A stretch of 64,000 nucleotides of DNA from CAMAXB01 sp964476565. GTDB taxonomy: Bacteria; Verrucomicrobiota; Verrucomicrobiia; Opitutales; Opitutaceae. Positions 18,576 to 25,594 of the stretch are shown piece by piece. Below the pieces are notes generated by a model. That model did no database searches and was not told the DNA's origin. It was given only the letters and a program-made list of their open reading frames with translations. The position numbers and the translations under genes were made by a program. The DNA is taken from the NCBI GenBank assembly GCA_964476565.1, contig CAYZBG010000018.1, positions 1 through 64,000 on the forward strand. Reading direction: 5' to 3'. Each line of letters begins with the position of its first letter. Position 1 is the first letter of the stretch.

Positions 18576-20063
18576 ATGGCCGACCTCTTCGCGAACTACG
18601 ATCACAGCCGATTCTACGACGAGATGTTCGCGGGGCCCGGGCAGCCCCGGCCGCATTACGAACGCCTGTACGAGCGCTTTGCGCGCATGGACGGGATGAA
18701 GGAGCTGCTCGAGCGGCAGCACACCGCCGATCAGACCTTCATCAACCGCGGCGTCACGTTCACTGTCTACTCCGACACCACCGGCACGGAGAAGATCTTC
18801 CCGTTCGACCTCATTCCGCGCATCATTCCTGCTCATGAGTGGGCCGTGCTCGAGCGCGGGCTCACCCAGCGCATGACGGCGCTCAATGCGTTTCTCGCCG
18901 ACATTTACGGCGAACAACGCATCATCAAGGAGGGCGTGATCCCGGCCGAGATGGTGGTCACCTCCAAGCACTTTCGCAGCGAGATGGTCGGCGTCGCCTT
19001 GCCCCGCGGCCTGTACGTGCACATCAACGGCACCGACCTGATCCGCGACGAGGCGGGCGCCTACTGCGTGCTCGAGGACAACCTGCGCACGCCATCCGGC
19101 GTCAGCTACGTGCTCGAGGACCGCCAGGTGATGAAACGCGTATTCCCCAACCTGATACGCGACTACCGGGTGCGTCCGGTCGAGACCTACGCCAGCGACC
19201 TGCTCGCCCTGCTCCTGCACCTCGCCCCGGCCCACGTGCCGGAGCCGACCGTGGTGCTGCTCACGCCGGGCGTCTACAACTCCGCCTACTTCGAGCATAG
19301 CTTCCTCGCCCGCCAGATGGGCATCGAGATCGTGCAGGGCGACGACCTGGTGGTGGAGAACGACAAGGTCTACATGCGCCGCACCAGCGGCCTGGCGCCG
19401 GTGCACGTCATCTACCGCCGCATCGACGACGACTTCCTTGACCCGACCGTGTTTCGCAAGGACTCGCTGCTCGGTGTGCCCGGGCTGGTCAACGCCTACC
19501 GCAAAGGCAACGTCGCCCTCTGCAACCCGATCGGCACCGGCGTCGCCGACGACAAGGCGATGTACTACTACGTGCCGCGGATGATCAAATTCTACCTCGG
19601 CGAAGACCCCATCCTGCCGAACGTCGACACGTACTTGTCCTCCGATCCGAAGGACCTCGCCTACATCCTCGAACACCTGCCCAAGCTGGTGGTGAAGAGC
19701 GTGAATGAAGCGGGCGGCTACGGCATGCTCGTTGGACCGCACTCCACCCAGGCGCAGATCGAGGAATTCCGCGCCAAGATCATCGCCCACCCGCGCAATT
19801 TCATCGCCCAGCCGACCATCGGCCTGAGCCGCTGCCCGAGTGTCTGCGACGGCGTGATCGAGGGCCGCCACATCGACCTGCGGCCCTACATTCTGAACGG
19901 CGAAACGATCAAAATCATGCCCGGCGGCCTCACCCGCGTCGCCCTGCGCAAGGGATCGCTTGTGGTCAACTCCTCCCAAGGCGGCGGCTCCAAGGACACC
20001 TGGGTCCTGAGCGACGAGCTCGCCCCCGCCCCCGCCCCGTCACCGGAACGCATCATCGTCTAG
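18576..20063 (+). CDS. Circularly permuted ATP-grasp type 2 protein
   Basis: A 495-residue protein of the circularly permuted ATP-grasp family (DUF404/DUF407 type). Family marks are FDLIPRIIPAHEWAVLERGL, DNLRTPSGVSYVLEDRQVMK, the acidic YRRIDDDFLDP and KSVNEAGGYGMLVGPHST. ATP-grasp enzymes form carboxylate-amine bonds. This family occurs almost always with alpha-E proteins and often with transglutaminase-like genes, and a role in making or modifying a peptide-like product has been proposed. Here the alpha-E gene is the next operon member, separated only by a 500-bp inserted cassette. No transglutaminase-like gene is present in the window. Its stop codon is the first three bases of a perfect 22-bp palindrome. 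Confidence 0.93.
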   Translation: MADLFANYDHSRFYDEMFAGPGQPRPHYERLYERFARMDGMKELLERQHTADQTFINRGVTFTVYSDTTGTEKIFPFDLIPRIIPAHEWAVLERGLTQRMTALNAFLADIYGEQRIIKEGVIPAEMVVTSKHFRSEMVGVALPRGLYVHINGTDLIRDEAGAYCVLEDNLRTPSGVSYVLEDRQVMKRVFPNLIRDYRVRPVETYASDLLALLLHLAPAHVPEPTVVLLTPGVYNSAYFEHSFLARQMGIEIVQGDDLVVENDKVYMRRTSGLAPVHVIYRRIDDDFLDPTVFRKDSLLGVPGLVNAYRKGNVALCNPIGTGVADDKAMYYYVPRMIKFYLGEDPILPNVDTYLSSDPKDLAYILEHLPKLVVKSVNEAGGYGMLVGPHSTQAQIEEFRAKIIAHPRNFIAQPTIGLSRCPSVCDGVIEGRHIDLRPYILNGETIKIMPGGLTRVALRKGSLVVNSSQGGGSKDTWVLSDELAPAPAPSPERIIV

Positions 20064-20082
20064 CGCCGCGGCCGCGGCGCTA
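20061..20082. repeat. Perfect 22-bp palindrome overlapping the ATP-grasp stop codon
   Basis: TAGCGCCGCGG is followed directly by its exact reverse complement CCGCGGCGCTA with no spacer. The first TAG is the stop of the ATP-grasp gene. It lies immediately upstream of the repeat arm of the inserted cassette. It could be a protein-binding site, an insertion target or a cruciform; it lacks the loop and T tract of a terminator. Confidence 0.7.
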
Positions 20083-20083
20083 G

Positions 20084-20116
20084 AAATGACGAATGTTCAA
20101 TGCCCAATGACCAATG
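20084..20116. repeat. Left heptad array of the four-helix cassette
   Basis: Five units of NNNAATG at exact 7-nt spacing. Unit sequences include ACGAATG, TTCAATG, CCCAATG and ACCAATG. The last ATG is the start codon at 20114. Confidence 0.75.
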
Positions 20117-20506
20117 AAGGCGACAACCTATGATCTCGATGAGCGGACGGCGCAATTGGGCGAGCGCGTCATTGAGTTTTGTCTGCCGCTGACCGCCAGC
20201 CCAGTGACGACGCCTTTGATCACCCAGTTCGTCAAGGCAGCCACCAGCGTGGGCGCAAACTACAGCGAAGCAGACGAAGCGGAGTCGAAGGCTGATTTTC
20301 GGCACAAGATCGCGCTGTGTCGGAAAGAGGCACGTGAATCCAAACATTGGTGCCGCATGCTGGCAAAGGCCATGCCGGACAAGAAGGAGCCAATCCGAGA
20401 ACTCTGGCGAGAAACCCACGAGCTCCATCTCATATTCTGCAAAATCATCCGCACGACTGACGAGAATCTGCGGACGGCCAAGTCCTCCACCAAACTATAC
20501 CGCTAA
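20114..20506 (+). CDS. Four-helix-bundle protein, 23S rRNA intervening-sequence (IVP) family
   Basis: A 130-residue, all-helical protein of the family first seen inside intervening sequences of 23S rRNA. Family marks are ITQFVKAATSVGANYSEADE, then FRHKIALCRKEARESKHWCR and the C-terminal THELHLIFCKIIRTTDENLR. No catalytic motif is known for the family and its function is unclear. The start ATG at 20114 is the last unit of a 7-bp repeat array, and an inverted array lies just beyond the stop. Lower G+C and placement inside the ATP-grasp/alpha-E operon point to insertion. It is free-standing here, with no rRNA nearby, so it represents the dispersed form of the family. Confidence 0.9.
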   Translation: MKATTYDLDERTAQLGERVIEFCLPLTASPVTTPLITQFVKAATSVGANYSEADEAESKADFRHKIALCRKEARESKHWCRMLAKAMPDKKEPIRELWRETHELHLIFCKIIRTTDENLRTAKSSTKLYR

Positions 20507-20530
20507 TCTTAGCCAGCCGACTGCTGTCCT

Positions 20531-20565
20531 CATTGGACATTCGTCATTCGTCATTGGTCATTCTC
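20531..20565. repeat. Right heptad array of the four-helix cassette (inverted)
   Basis: Five units of CATTNNN at exact 7-nt spacing (CATTGGA, CATTCGT, CATTCGT, CATTGGT, CATTCTC), the reverse complement style of the left arm. It ends 8 nt before the ATG of the alpha-E gene at 20574. Confidence 0.75.
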
Positions 20566-20573
20566 AATTCCCC

Positions 20574-21560
20574 ATGCTCTCCCGCGTCGCAAACCTCACC
20601 TACTGGATGGCCCGTTATCTTGAGCGGGCCGAGAACACCGCTCGCATCGTCGACGTCAACGCCCAGCTCGTGATCGACCTCCAGTCGCGCCAGGCCGCCG
20701 ACGATCCGAAATCGTGGGAGCCGCTCGTCTACGTCACCGGCGACGAGGACAAGTTCTTCGAGCTCTACGGCGAAAATGTCAGCGAACGCTCGGTCGTCGA
20801 CTTCATGCTCTTCGACCGCCGCAATCCCAGCTCCTTCGTTTCCTGCATCGCCACCGCGCGGGAAAACGCCCGCTGCATCCGCGACCAGCTGTCGAATGAG
20901 GTCTGGGAGACGCTCAACACCTTTTATCTCCGGCTAAAGGGCGATGACTATACCCGGTATGCGCAAATCGGATCCGCTGAGTACCTCAACCGGTTGAAGA
21001 CCCAGATCCAGCTCTTCTTCGGCGTGGCCGAGTCCATGCTCCCCCGCACGCAGGGCTGGTGGTTCTTCGAACTCGGGCGCCACCTCGAGCGGGCGGACAA
21101 CACGTCCCGCATCCTCGACGTGAAGTATTACATGCTGCTCCCTTCGCTGCATGCCGTGGGCTCTGCGCTCGACATGATTCAGTGGGCCTCCGTGCTGCGG
21201 TCCTGCTCGGCCTTCGAAGCCTTCCGCCGGAGCCGGCGGGGACAACTCTCGCTCAGCCGCGTCGTCGACTACCTCGTGCGCGACGGCTCCTTCCCGCGCA
21301 GTATCGTCTACGCCGTCAGCCGCGCCGAGAATGCCCTCAACGAGATCGTCGCCCAGGCTCCGCACCTCGCGGACAATCCGGCCAGTCACCTGACGCGCGA
21401 GCTGCGGCAGCATCTGGAGCAGACTGACGTCAAGGCGGTCATCAAGTCGGGCATGCACGAATACCTCGACGATCTGCAGCTGCGCATCTCCGGCATCCAC
21501 GGCGCCATCCAATCCACGTTTGTCGATTACCCGACCGCCGGGGCCCGCATCCTCGCGTGA
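20574..21560 (+). CDS. Alpha-E domain protein
   Basis: A 328-residue, mostly helical protein of the alpha-E family. The ATG at 20574 is chosen because it gives the canonical N-terminus MLSRVANLTYWMARYLERAE. An upstream extension would run through the inserted cassette and is not credible. Further family marks are SFVSCIATARENARCIRDQL, SNEVWETLNTFYL and WWFFELGRHLERADNTSRIL. Alpha-E proteins are nearly always encoded beside circularly permuted ATP-grasp proteins and probably form part of the same peptide-forming or peptide-modifying system. The native ribosome-binding region seems to have been replaced by the right arm of the cassette, since only CTCAATTCCCC separates the arm region from the start codon. 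Confidence 0.92.
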   Translation: MLSRVANLTYWMARYLERAENTARIVDVNAQLVIDLQSRQAADDPKSWEPLVYVTGDEDKFFELYGENVSERSVVDFMLFDRRNPSSFVSCIATARENARCIRDQLSNEVWETLNTFYLRLKGDDYTRYAQIGSAEYLNRLKTQIQLFFGVAESMLPRTQGWWFFELGRHLERADNTSRILDVKYYMLLPSLHAVGSALDMIQWASVLRSCSAFEAFRRSRRGQLSLSRVVDYLVRDGSFPRSIVYAVSRAENALNEIVAQAPHLADNPASHLTRELRQHLEQTDVKAVIKSGMHEYLDDLQLRISGIHGAIQSTFVDYPTAGARILA

Positions 21561-21606
21561 GCGGCCTTGCCCGACCCGGGCGCATCGTGTTCCGCTCCGG
21601 CACACC

Positions 21607-22497
21607 ATGACGCCCGCCTGGTCTCCCTGGTCCCGCCTTCAGCCCGCGTTGACCCTTACCCCCGCCACCCTCGCCGAGCTGCTCGACGGAGGACAAGCGT
21701 TCCGCTGGCAGGCCGGGAACGGAGTGTGGACGGGAGTGTGGGATCGTTACGTGGTCCGCCTTCGCTCCGGCGCCGGCGGGCAGGTGGAATGGTCTGCGCC
21801 CGCACCGGCGGCGGCGGCGACCGGACCCGCGCTCGCGCGCTACCTCGGCCTCGACACCGACCTGACCGCGCGGCTCGATGCGCTTCCATGGCGCAGCGAT
21901 CCCCACCTCGCGGCGTGCCTGCAGACGTTTCCCGGGTTGCGTATCCTGCGCCAGCCCTTCGGTGAGACGCTCCTGGGCTTTCTCTGCAGCGCGACCAAGC
22001 AGATCGTGCAGATCAAACAGATGATGGCGCTGCTCGCAGCACGTCACGGCGAGCCCCTGCCCTTCCCCGCCGCGCCGGAGACGGGGCACCGGTTGCCCAC
22101 CTGGCCTCACCTCGCCACGGTGCCAGAAGCCGACCTGCGTGCCTGCCTGCTTGGCTTTCGCGCCCGCTACATTCACGCCACCGCACAGGTTTTGGCCGAC
22201 CAACCTGGCTGGTTGGACGAAACCGAACGGCTGCCCTACGAGGAGGCCAAGGCGCGGCTCTGCAGCCTGCCGGGAGTCGGCGAAAAGGTGGCGGATTGCG
22301 TGCTGCTCTTCGGCGCCGGCCGGATGGAGGCGTTTCCGGTCGACGTTTGGATCATCAAGACGATGGCCCGGAGGTACGGACTGGACGGCTGGACGCCGGC
22401 GCAGGTCGCCCATTTCGGACGCGTTCATTTCGGCGCCAGTGCCGGACTCGCCCAGCAATACCTCTTCGCGTGGGAGCGCCGGATGGGCGGACGTTAG
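21607..22497 (+). CDS. 8-oxoguanine DNA glycosylase/AP lyase, OGG1 type
   Basis: A 296-residue base-excision repair enzyme. The ATG at 21607 gives an N-terminal OGG_N domain (LDGGQAFRWQAGNGVWTGVW), followed by the HhH-GPD core. The helix-hairpin-helix and active site are intact: LCSLPGVGEKVADCVLLFGA contains the hairpin and the catalytic Lys, and AFPVDVWIIKTMARR contains the conserved Asp. The segment FLCSATKQIVQIKQMM matches the OGG1 helix that starts NNNI or CSATK. This is the eukaryote-like OGG1 class, found sporadically in bacteria. The stop overlaps the convergent DUF6498 gene by 4 nt. It probably removes 8-oxoG opposite C. Confidence 0.93.
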   Translation: MTPAWSPWSRLQPALTLTPATLAELLDGGQAFRWQAGNGVWTGVWDRYVVRLRSGAGGQVEWSAPAPAAAATGPALARYLGLDTDLTARLDALPWRSDPHLAACLQTFPGLRILRQPFGETLLGFLCSATKQIVQIKQMMALLAARHGEPLPFPAAPETGHRLPTWPHLATVPEADLRACLLGFRARYIHATAQVLADQPGWLDETERLPYEEAKARLCSLPGVGEKVADCVLLFGAGRMEAFPVDVWIIKTMARRYGLDGWTPAQVAHFGRVHFGASAGLAQQYLFAWERRMGGR

Positions 22498-23210
22498 CTC
22501 GCCGTCGGCGTCTTCTTCAGCAAACGCCACGGGAAAAAGTACACCGCATACACCACCGTGTAGACGACGAAGTGGTCCAGCTTCACCCCGTGCGCAAAGG
22601 CGAAAAAGAAGATCAGCAGGTGCATGCGGATCACGTTGCGGTAAGGCGCCATCATCGGATCACCGGCCTTCTTCCGGGCGGGGCGTTCACGGCCTGACGC
22701 CGCGGAGTCGCTGGTCGCGACGGCCTCCGGTGGGCGGAAGAATGCTGTGCGCTCGGCGAGGAACGCCGCCGGCAGAAACCACCAATAGCGGACGACCACA
22801 TCACCGTAGTCGGACAGGCTGGGCAGCATGGACGGTCGCGCCTCCCCGCCCTGCAGCGGAAAGAACATGTTCAGGAACACGGAATGCCCCAGATGGAAAC
22901 CGCCGAAATGCACCGTGAAGAAGGCGAGAAGGAACAGTGACCCGCCGATCAGCACGGCAAGGCCCGCCGCACCCTGGCCAAACGGAATGCCCACCACCTC
23001 GCCACCCCCTCCGGAGGCCCAGCCGCGCAACGGCCGGGTGATAGACCAAACGAGCACGGCATAACCGACCACAAAGCTCGAGAGCCAGAGGCTCCAGACG
23101 AGGTCGGTCGTGTTCCAGCCGCCAAACCAGGCCACACCCAGCCCGAGCACAAAGGCGAGCGCGTCCGGCCAGGCGGACTGCCACGAGGACGGCGAGGCGG
23201 CCGGAGGCAT
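22494..23210 (-). CDS. DUF6498-like integral membrane protein
   Basis: A 238-residue membrane protein with about six hydrophobic segments: DALAFVLGLGVAWFGGW, LWLSSFVVGYAVLVWSIT, GLAVLIGGSLFLLAFFTVHF, YWWFLPAAFLAER and a C-terminal pair (HLLIFFFAFAHGVKLDHFVV, then YAVYFFPWRLLKK). The pattern HFGGFHLGHSVFLNMFFPL matches DUF6498, a family of unknown function. The gene starts 4 nt after the stop of the glyoxalase-like gene on the same strand, so they share a transcript. Histidines in the membrane segments could bind metal, but that is speculation. Confidence 0.75.
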   Translation of the reverse strand: MPPAASPSSWQSAWPDALAFVLGLGVAWFGGWNTTDLVWSLWLSSFVVGYAVLVWSITRPLRGWASGGGGEVVGIPFGQGAAGLAVLIGGSLFLLAFFTVHFGGFHLGHSVFLNMFFPLQGGEARPSMLPSLSDYGDVVVRYWWFLPAAFLAERTAFFRPPEAVATSDSAASGRERPARKKAGDPMMAPYRNVIRMHLLIFFFAFAHGVKLDHFVVYTVVYAVYFFPWRLLKKTPTAS

Positions 23211-23214
23211 GCCG

Positions 23215-23601
23215 TTACTTGGCGCGTTGGATCAATTCCACCTCGTACCCCTCGGGCGCATCGATGAACGCAATCATCGAACCGCTGCCGGTCGGGGTCG
23301 GTCCGTCGCTCAAGGCGATGCCCTTGGCCTTCAGCTGCGCGGCGAAGGCCTTCAGGTCGTCGACCTCAAAGGCGAGGTGCATGAGATCGGGCTGCACTTG
23401 CACGGACGGGCTGTTCGGCAGCTGGCAGATTTCGATTTCCTCGTCGCTGTTGGGCGTGGCGAGGAAGGCGAGCTGCGCACCCCGCGGTGAGGTGTGGCGC
23501 CTGGAGACCGTGAGGCCGAGCGCGTCCTGATAGAATTTCACGGTGCGCTCGAGATCGTTCACGCGCATCCGGGTGTGGAGGAGTTTCTTGACCATGGCCA
23601 T
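23215..23601 (-). CDS. Glyoxalase I-like VOC-family metalloenzyme
   Basis: A 128-residue vicinal-oxygen-chelate protein close to lactoylglutathione lyase. Both beta-alpha-beta modules are present: LLHTRMRVNDLERTVKFYQD, EIEICQLPNS, then DLMHLAFEVDDLKAFAAQLK and GYEVELIQRAK. The expected metal ligands are His9, the Glu of EIEICQ, His74 or so in LMHLAF and the Glu in EVELIQ, all kept. The start ATG at 23601 gives MAMVKKLLH; an ATG two codons later (MVKKLLH) is equally good. It sits between the VWA-protein gene and DUF6498, all on one strand. Methylglyoxal detoxification is the family expectation. Confidence 0.9.
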   Translation of the reverse strand: MAMVKKLLHTRMRVNDLERTVKFYQDALGLTVSRRHTSPRGAQLAFLATPNSDEEIEICQLPNSPSVQVQPDLMHLAFEVDDLKAFAAQLKAKGIALSDGPTPTGSGSMIAFIDAPEGYEVELIQRAK

Positions 23602-23665
23602 GCCCCGGGAGCGTGCCGGGCGTTGCGCGTTTGTCAGCGGTGAAATCCGGTCGCACCCGGACCTC

Positions 23666-25108
23666 TCAACGTTTGGCGGCGAGGGCTTCGAGGCGCTGCG
23701 TCGTGAGCAGCTCAAACCGCCCCCCCTGCTCGCGCGCAATGCGCGCGAGCCCGTCCATCGCCGCTTGGGGCTTCTCGTCCGGACCGACAAACAAGAACAG
23801 GTTGAGCGCCGCCCGGTCGCGCAGGAAGGCGGCTTGCACGTGACCGACATAGGCGGCGGCGTCCGCCACGCCGGCGGGCTGTACTTCGGACGTGCGGGCC
23901 TCCGCGTCGATCCACACGGGGCGGCCTTCCTTGTCTGTCCATCCTGCCGTATCGACCCGGATGTTGCCGCCCGCACGGTTGAGCGCGGCCTGGAAGTCGG
24001 CGTCCATGATGCGCCGGCTTTCCGAGATCACGAGAGGGTCTCGGCCCTGGGCCACGAGGCGCTGATTGAGGGCCTGCAATTCGGCCCGCGCCTTCGCGAG
24101 GGCGGAACGGCGCGCCTGCGTCACGGCGGCGAGATCGAGGCCTTGGGCGCGGAGGGCGGCGAGTTCCCGCTCCCGGGCCCGATTGCGCCCACTCACCTCG
24201 GCGGCATCGAGACGCTTGCTTCCGTAGCCGGCTGCTCCGGTGACGGCAAAGACGGTGTCGGGCTTCAGCTGTAACGCGGCATGGACGGCGTTCAGCCACG
24301 GACTGGGATTGTACGTCGGATCAAAGCCCGCGTTCTCGGGCAACGACCGCTGCCACGCGCTCGGGCCACCGGCCGACGCAAGGCCCAGCGCATCGAGTTT
24401 CGCGTTCACCGGCCCAAGCCAGGCAAAGAAGGCTTCCTTGTTGCGCGCCGTGGCCGGCTGGAGTGCATCGGCGTAGAGCGAGACCTGGGTACCATCGAAC
24501 AACACGACTCCAAACGAGGAAGACGGAGGCAGGTTGCCCACCAGGCGCAGGATCTCCGCACGAATGATGCCGAAGGCCTGAAAGCCGCCCTTGCGGATGT
24601 CCATCAGACTGCGCCCGACATCCACGACGAACACCACCCTCTGCGCCTTGACCTGGGCGAGCCCGAGGAAGCTCAGCGACATGAAACCACGTCCACCCAG
24701 TCCGGCCTGGCCGAGACTCGTCCCGAGACCGCCGGAGCCCTGGCCGAGTCCGGCCCCGGTGCCAAAGCCGCCGAGGCCACCGAGTGAGGAGGCGCCGGCC
24801 ACCGGCAGGTCGGGTAGCGCCGGCACCGCGAGGGCATTGCTGGCCGACGACAGGATGCGCTGCGCCGACACGGGAGCGGACGACACCGTCCCGCTCTTGC
24901 GCGCGACCTGAATCCGATGCTCGACCTGCCGTCGCGCCGGGCTGGTGTCGGCGACCGGCGGAGCCTCGAACCGTTTCTTTTTTCCAACGATGGTCTCCGA
25001 CACGACCAGAAGCGCCGCCGCCAAGATCAACACCGCATGCACGACCACGCTGACCAGCAACGGCAGATTGCCCCTCACCCGCCGGACGACGCTGAGAACG
25101 GAAGCCAT
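23666..25108 (-). CDS. Membrane protein with degenerate VWA-like domain, last gene of TPR/ExbBD operon
   Basis: A 480-residue protein counted from the ATG at 25108. A GTG at 25138 lies inside the repeat arm of the inserted cassette and is less likely. An N-terminal helix (LLVSVVVHAVLILAAALLVV) is followed by a basic and proline-rich linker and a long glycine-rich stretch (LGGLGGFGTGAGLGQGSGGL). Then comes a VWA-like fold starting RVVFVVDVGRSLMD, where the MIDAS DxSxS is changed to DVGRS, so metal binding may be lost. The C-terminal half holds a helical segment with many Arg, Ala and Leu residues and a second alpha/beta part. The gene ends an operon of TPR, ExbB and ExbD proteins and resembles the TonB position of such clusters. 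Function not known. Confidence 0.8.
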   Translation of the reverse strand: MASVLSVVRRVRGNLPLLVSVVVHAVLILAAALLVVSETIVGKKKRFEAPPVADTSPARRQVEHRIQVARKSGTVSSAPVSAQRILSSASNALAVPALPDLPVAGASSLGGLGGFGTGAGLGQGSGGLGTSLGQAGLGGRGFMSLSFLGLAQVKAQRVVFVVDVGRSLMDIRKGGFQAFGIIRAEILRLVGNLPPSSSFGVVLFDGTQVSLYADALQPATARNKEAFFAWLGPVNAKLDALGLASAGGPSAWQRSLPENAGFDPTYNPSPWLNAVHAALQLKPDTVFAVTGAAGYGSKRLDAAEVSGRNRARERELAALRAQGLDLAAVTQARRSALAKARAELQALNQRLVAQGRDPLVISESRRIMDADFQAALNRAGGNIRVDTAGWTDKEGRPVWIDAEARTSEVQPAGVADAAAYVGHVQAAFLRDRAALNLFLFVGPDEKPQAAMDGLARIAREQGGRFELLTTQRLEALAAKR

Positions 25109-25123
25109 GATCAAGGCGAGGAC

Positions 25124-25153
25124 GGCCACAAGAGGCACAAAAGGCTCATGAGG
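25124..25153. repeat. Left 9-bp-unit array of the GxxExxY cassette
   Basis: After GGC come the units CACAAGAGG, CACAAAAGG and the degenerate CTCATGAGG, ending exactly where the stop codon of the GxxExxY gene begins. Confidence 0.7.
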
Positions 25154-25558
25154 TCAGGCATCGACAGACTGGTGCCATCCCTCGTTGACGATGAACTTCT
25201 TAAACTGGATGACCGGGGCTCCGAAGTTAATCAGAAGCCCGTGCTCCAAGCGGGACGCCCTTAGGTAACCAAGTACTTGAGCCGTGTGCTCGTCGACTAA
25301 CTGCCTGACCGCCTTCACCTCAACAATCAGCGCTTCTTCCACAACGAGATCGGCGAAAAGCAGCCCGAGTTCGGCGCCGTCTTCGTCAAAGACCGGCAAT
25401 GGCTGTTGCGGCTTAACGTCGATCCCGCGTTTGCGCAGACGATGCAAGAGCGCGTTCTCATAAATCTTTTCGGAATGCCCGTGACGCAGAAACCGATGAG
25501 CCGAAAGCGAAGTTTCACGAACAAGTGCGCATAGATCGTAGATTCTTGTCTCAGTCAT
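25154..25558 (-). CDS. GxxExxY protein, PD-(D/E)XK nuclease-like
   Basis: A 134-residue protein with the name-giving motif G27-H-S-E30-K-I-Y33. It also has a nuclease-like core: an Asp in GLLFADLVVEE (D70) and E80-V-K82 in ALIVEVKAV. That is the hD...ExK arrangement of the PD-(D/E)XK superfamily, to which this family (PDDEXK_3) is assigned. The C-terminal EHGLLINFGAPVIQFKKFI is typical. The start codon lies in a 9-bp repeat array and the stop abuts the inverted array. Base composition is lower in G+C than the flanking ExbD and VWA genes. It is unrelated to the ExbBD system by family, so it is best read as inserted. Whether it cuts DNA is unknown. Confidence 0.92.
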   Translation of the reverse strand: MTETRIYDLCALVRETSLSAHRFLRHGHSEKIYENALLHRLRKRGIDVKPQQPLPVFDEDGAELGLLFADLVVEEALIVEVKAVRQLVDEHTAQVLGYLRASRLEHGLLINFGAPVIQFKKFIVNEGWHQSVDA

Positions 25559-25585
25559 TTTGTGCCTTTTGTGCTTTTTGTGGCC
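25556..25585. repeat. Right 9-bp-unit array of the GxxExxY cassette (inverted)
   Basis: Read on the minus strand after GGC: units CACAAAAAG, CACAAAAGG and CACAAAATG. The final ATG is the start codon of the GxxExxY gene. Confidence 0.72.
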
Positions 25586-25594
25586 ATCCCACCT

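Larger units (their letters stand above)
20084..20565 (+). mobile_element. Inverted-repeat cassette carrying a four-helix-bundle gene
   Basis: The unit is one gene between two facing arrays of a 7-bp repeat. The left arm (20084-20116) has AATG at 20085, 20092, 20099, 20106 and 20113, exactly every 7 nt. The right arm (20531-20565) has the complement CATT at 20531, 20538, 20545, 20552 and 20559, again every 7 nt. The fifth left AATG supplies the ATG of the gene. The cassette separates the ATP-grasp and alpha-E genes, which normally adjoin. Its base composition is visibly less G+C-rich than its neighbours. Mobility is inferred, not shown. Confidence 0.65.
25124..25585 (-). mobile_element. Inverted-repeat cassette carrying a GxxExxY gene
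   Basis: A single gene lies between facing 30-bp arms built from a 9-bp repeat (CACAAAAGG type). The arms match at 24 of 30 positions when one is inverted, with both outer ends reading GGCCACAA. The right arm (25556-25585) supplies the ATG of the gene in its last unit. The left arm (25124-25153) abuts the TGA stop directly. The cassette splits an ExbD gene from the VWA gene of the same operon and is clearly lower in G+C. Mobility is inferred. Confidence 0.68.

Noticed and set aside
18471..19979. Minus-strand open frame opposite the ATP-grasp gene
   Set aside because: It has no recognisable domain, is rich in His/Val/Asp typical of antisense translation, and overlaps a well-supported gene completely.
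20084..20565. Heptad arrays considered as a CRISPR
   Set aside because: Units are 7 bp and head-to-tail without spacers, and the two arrays face each other around a gene. No cas gene is in the window.
20334..20573. Upstream extension of the alpha-E frame through the four-helix cassette
   Set aside because: The extension translates cassette and repeat sequence in another frame; the canonical alpha-E start is at 20574.
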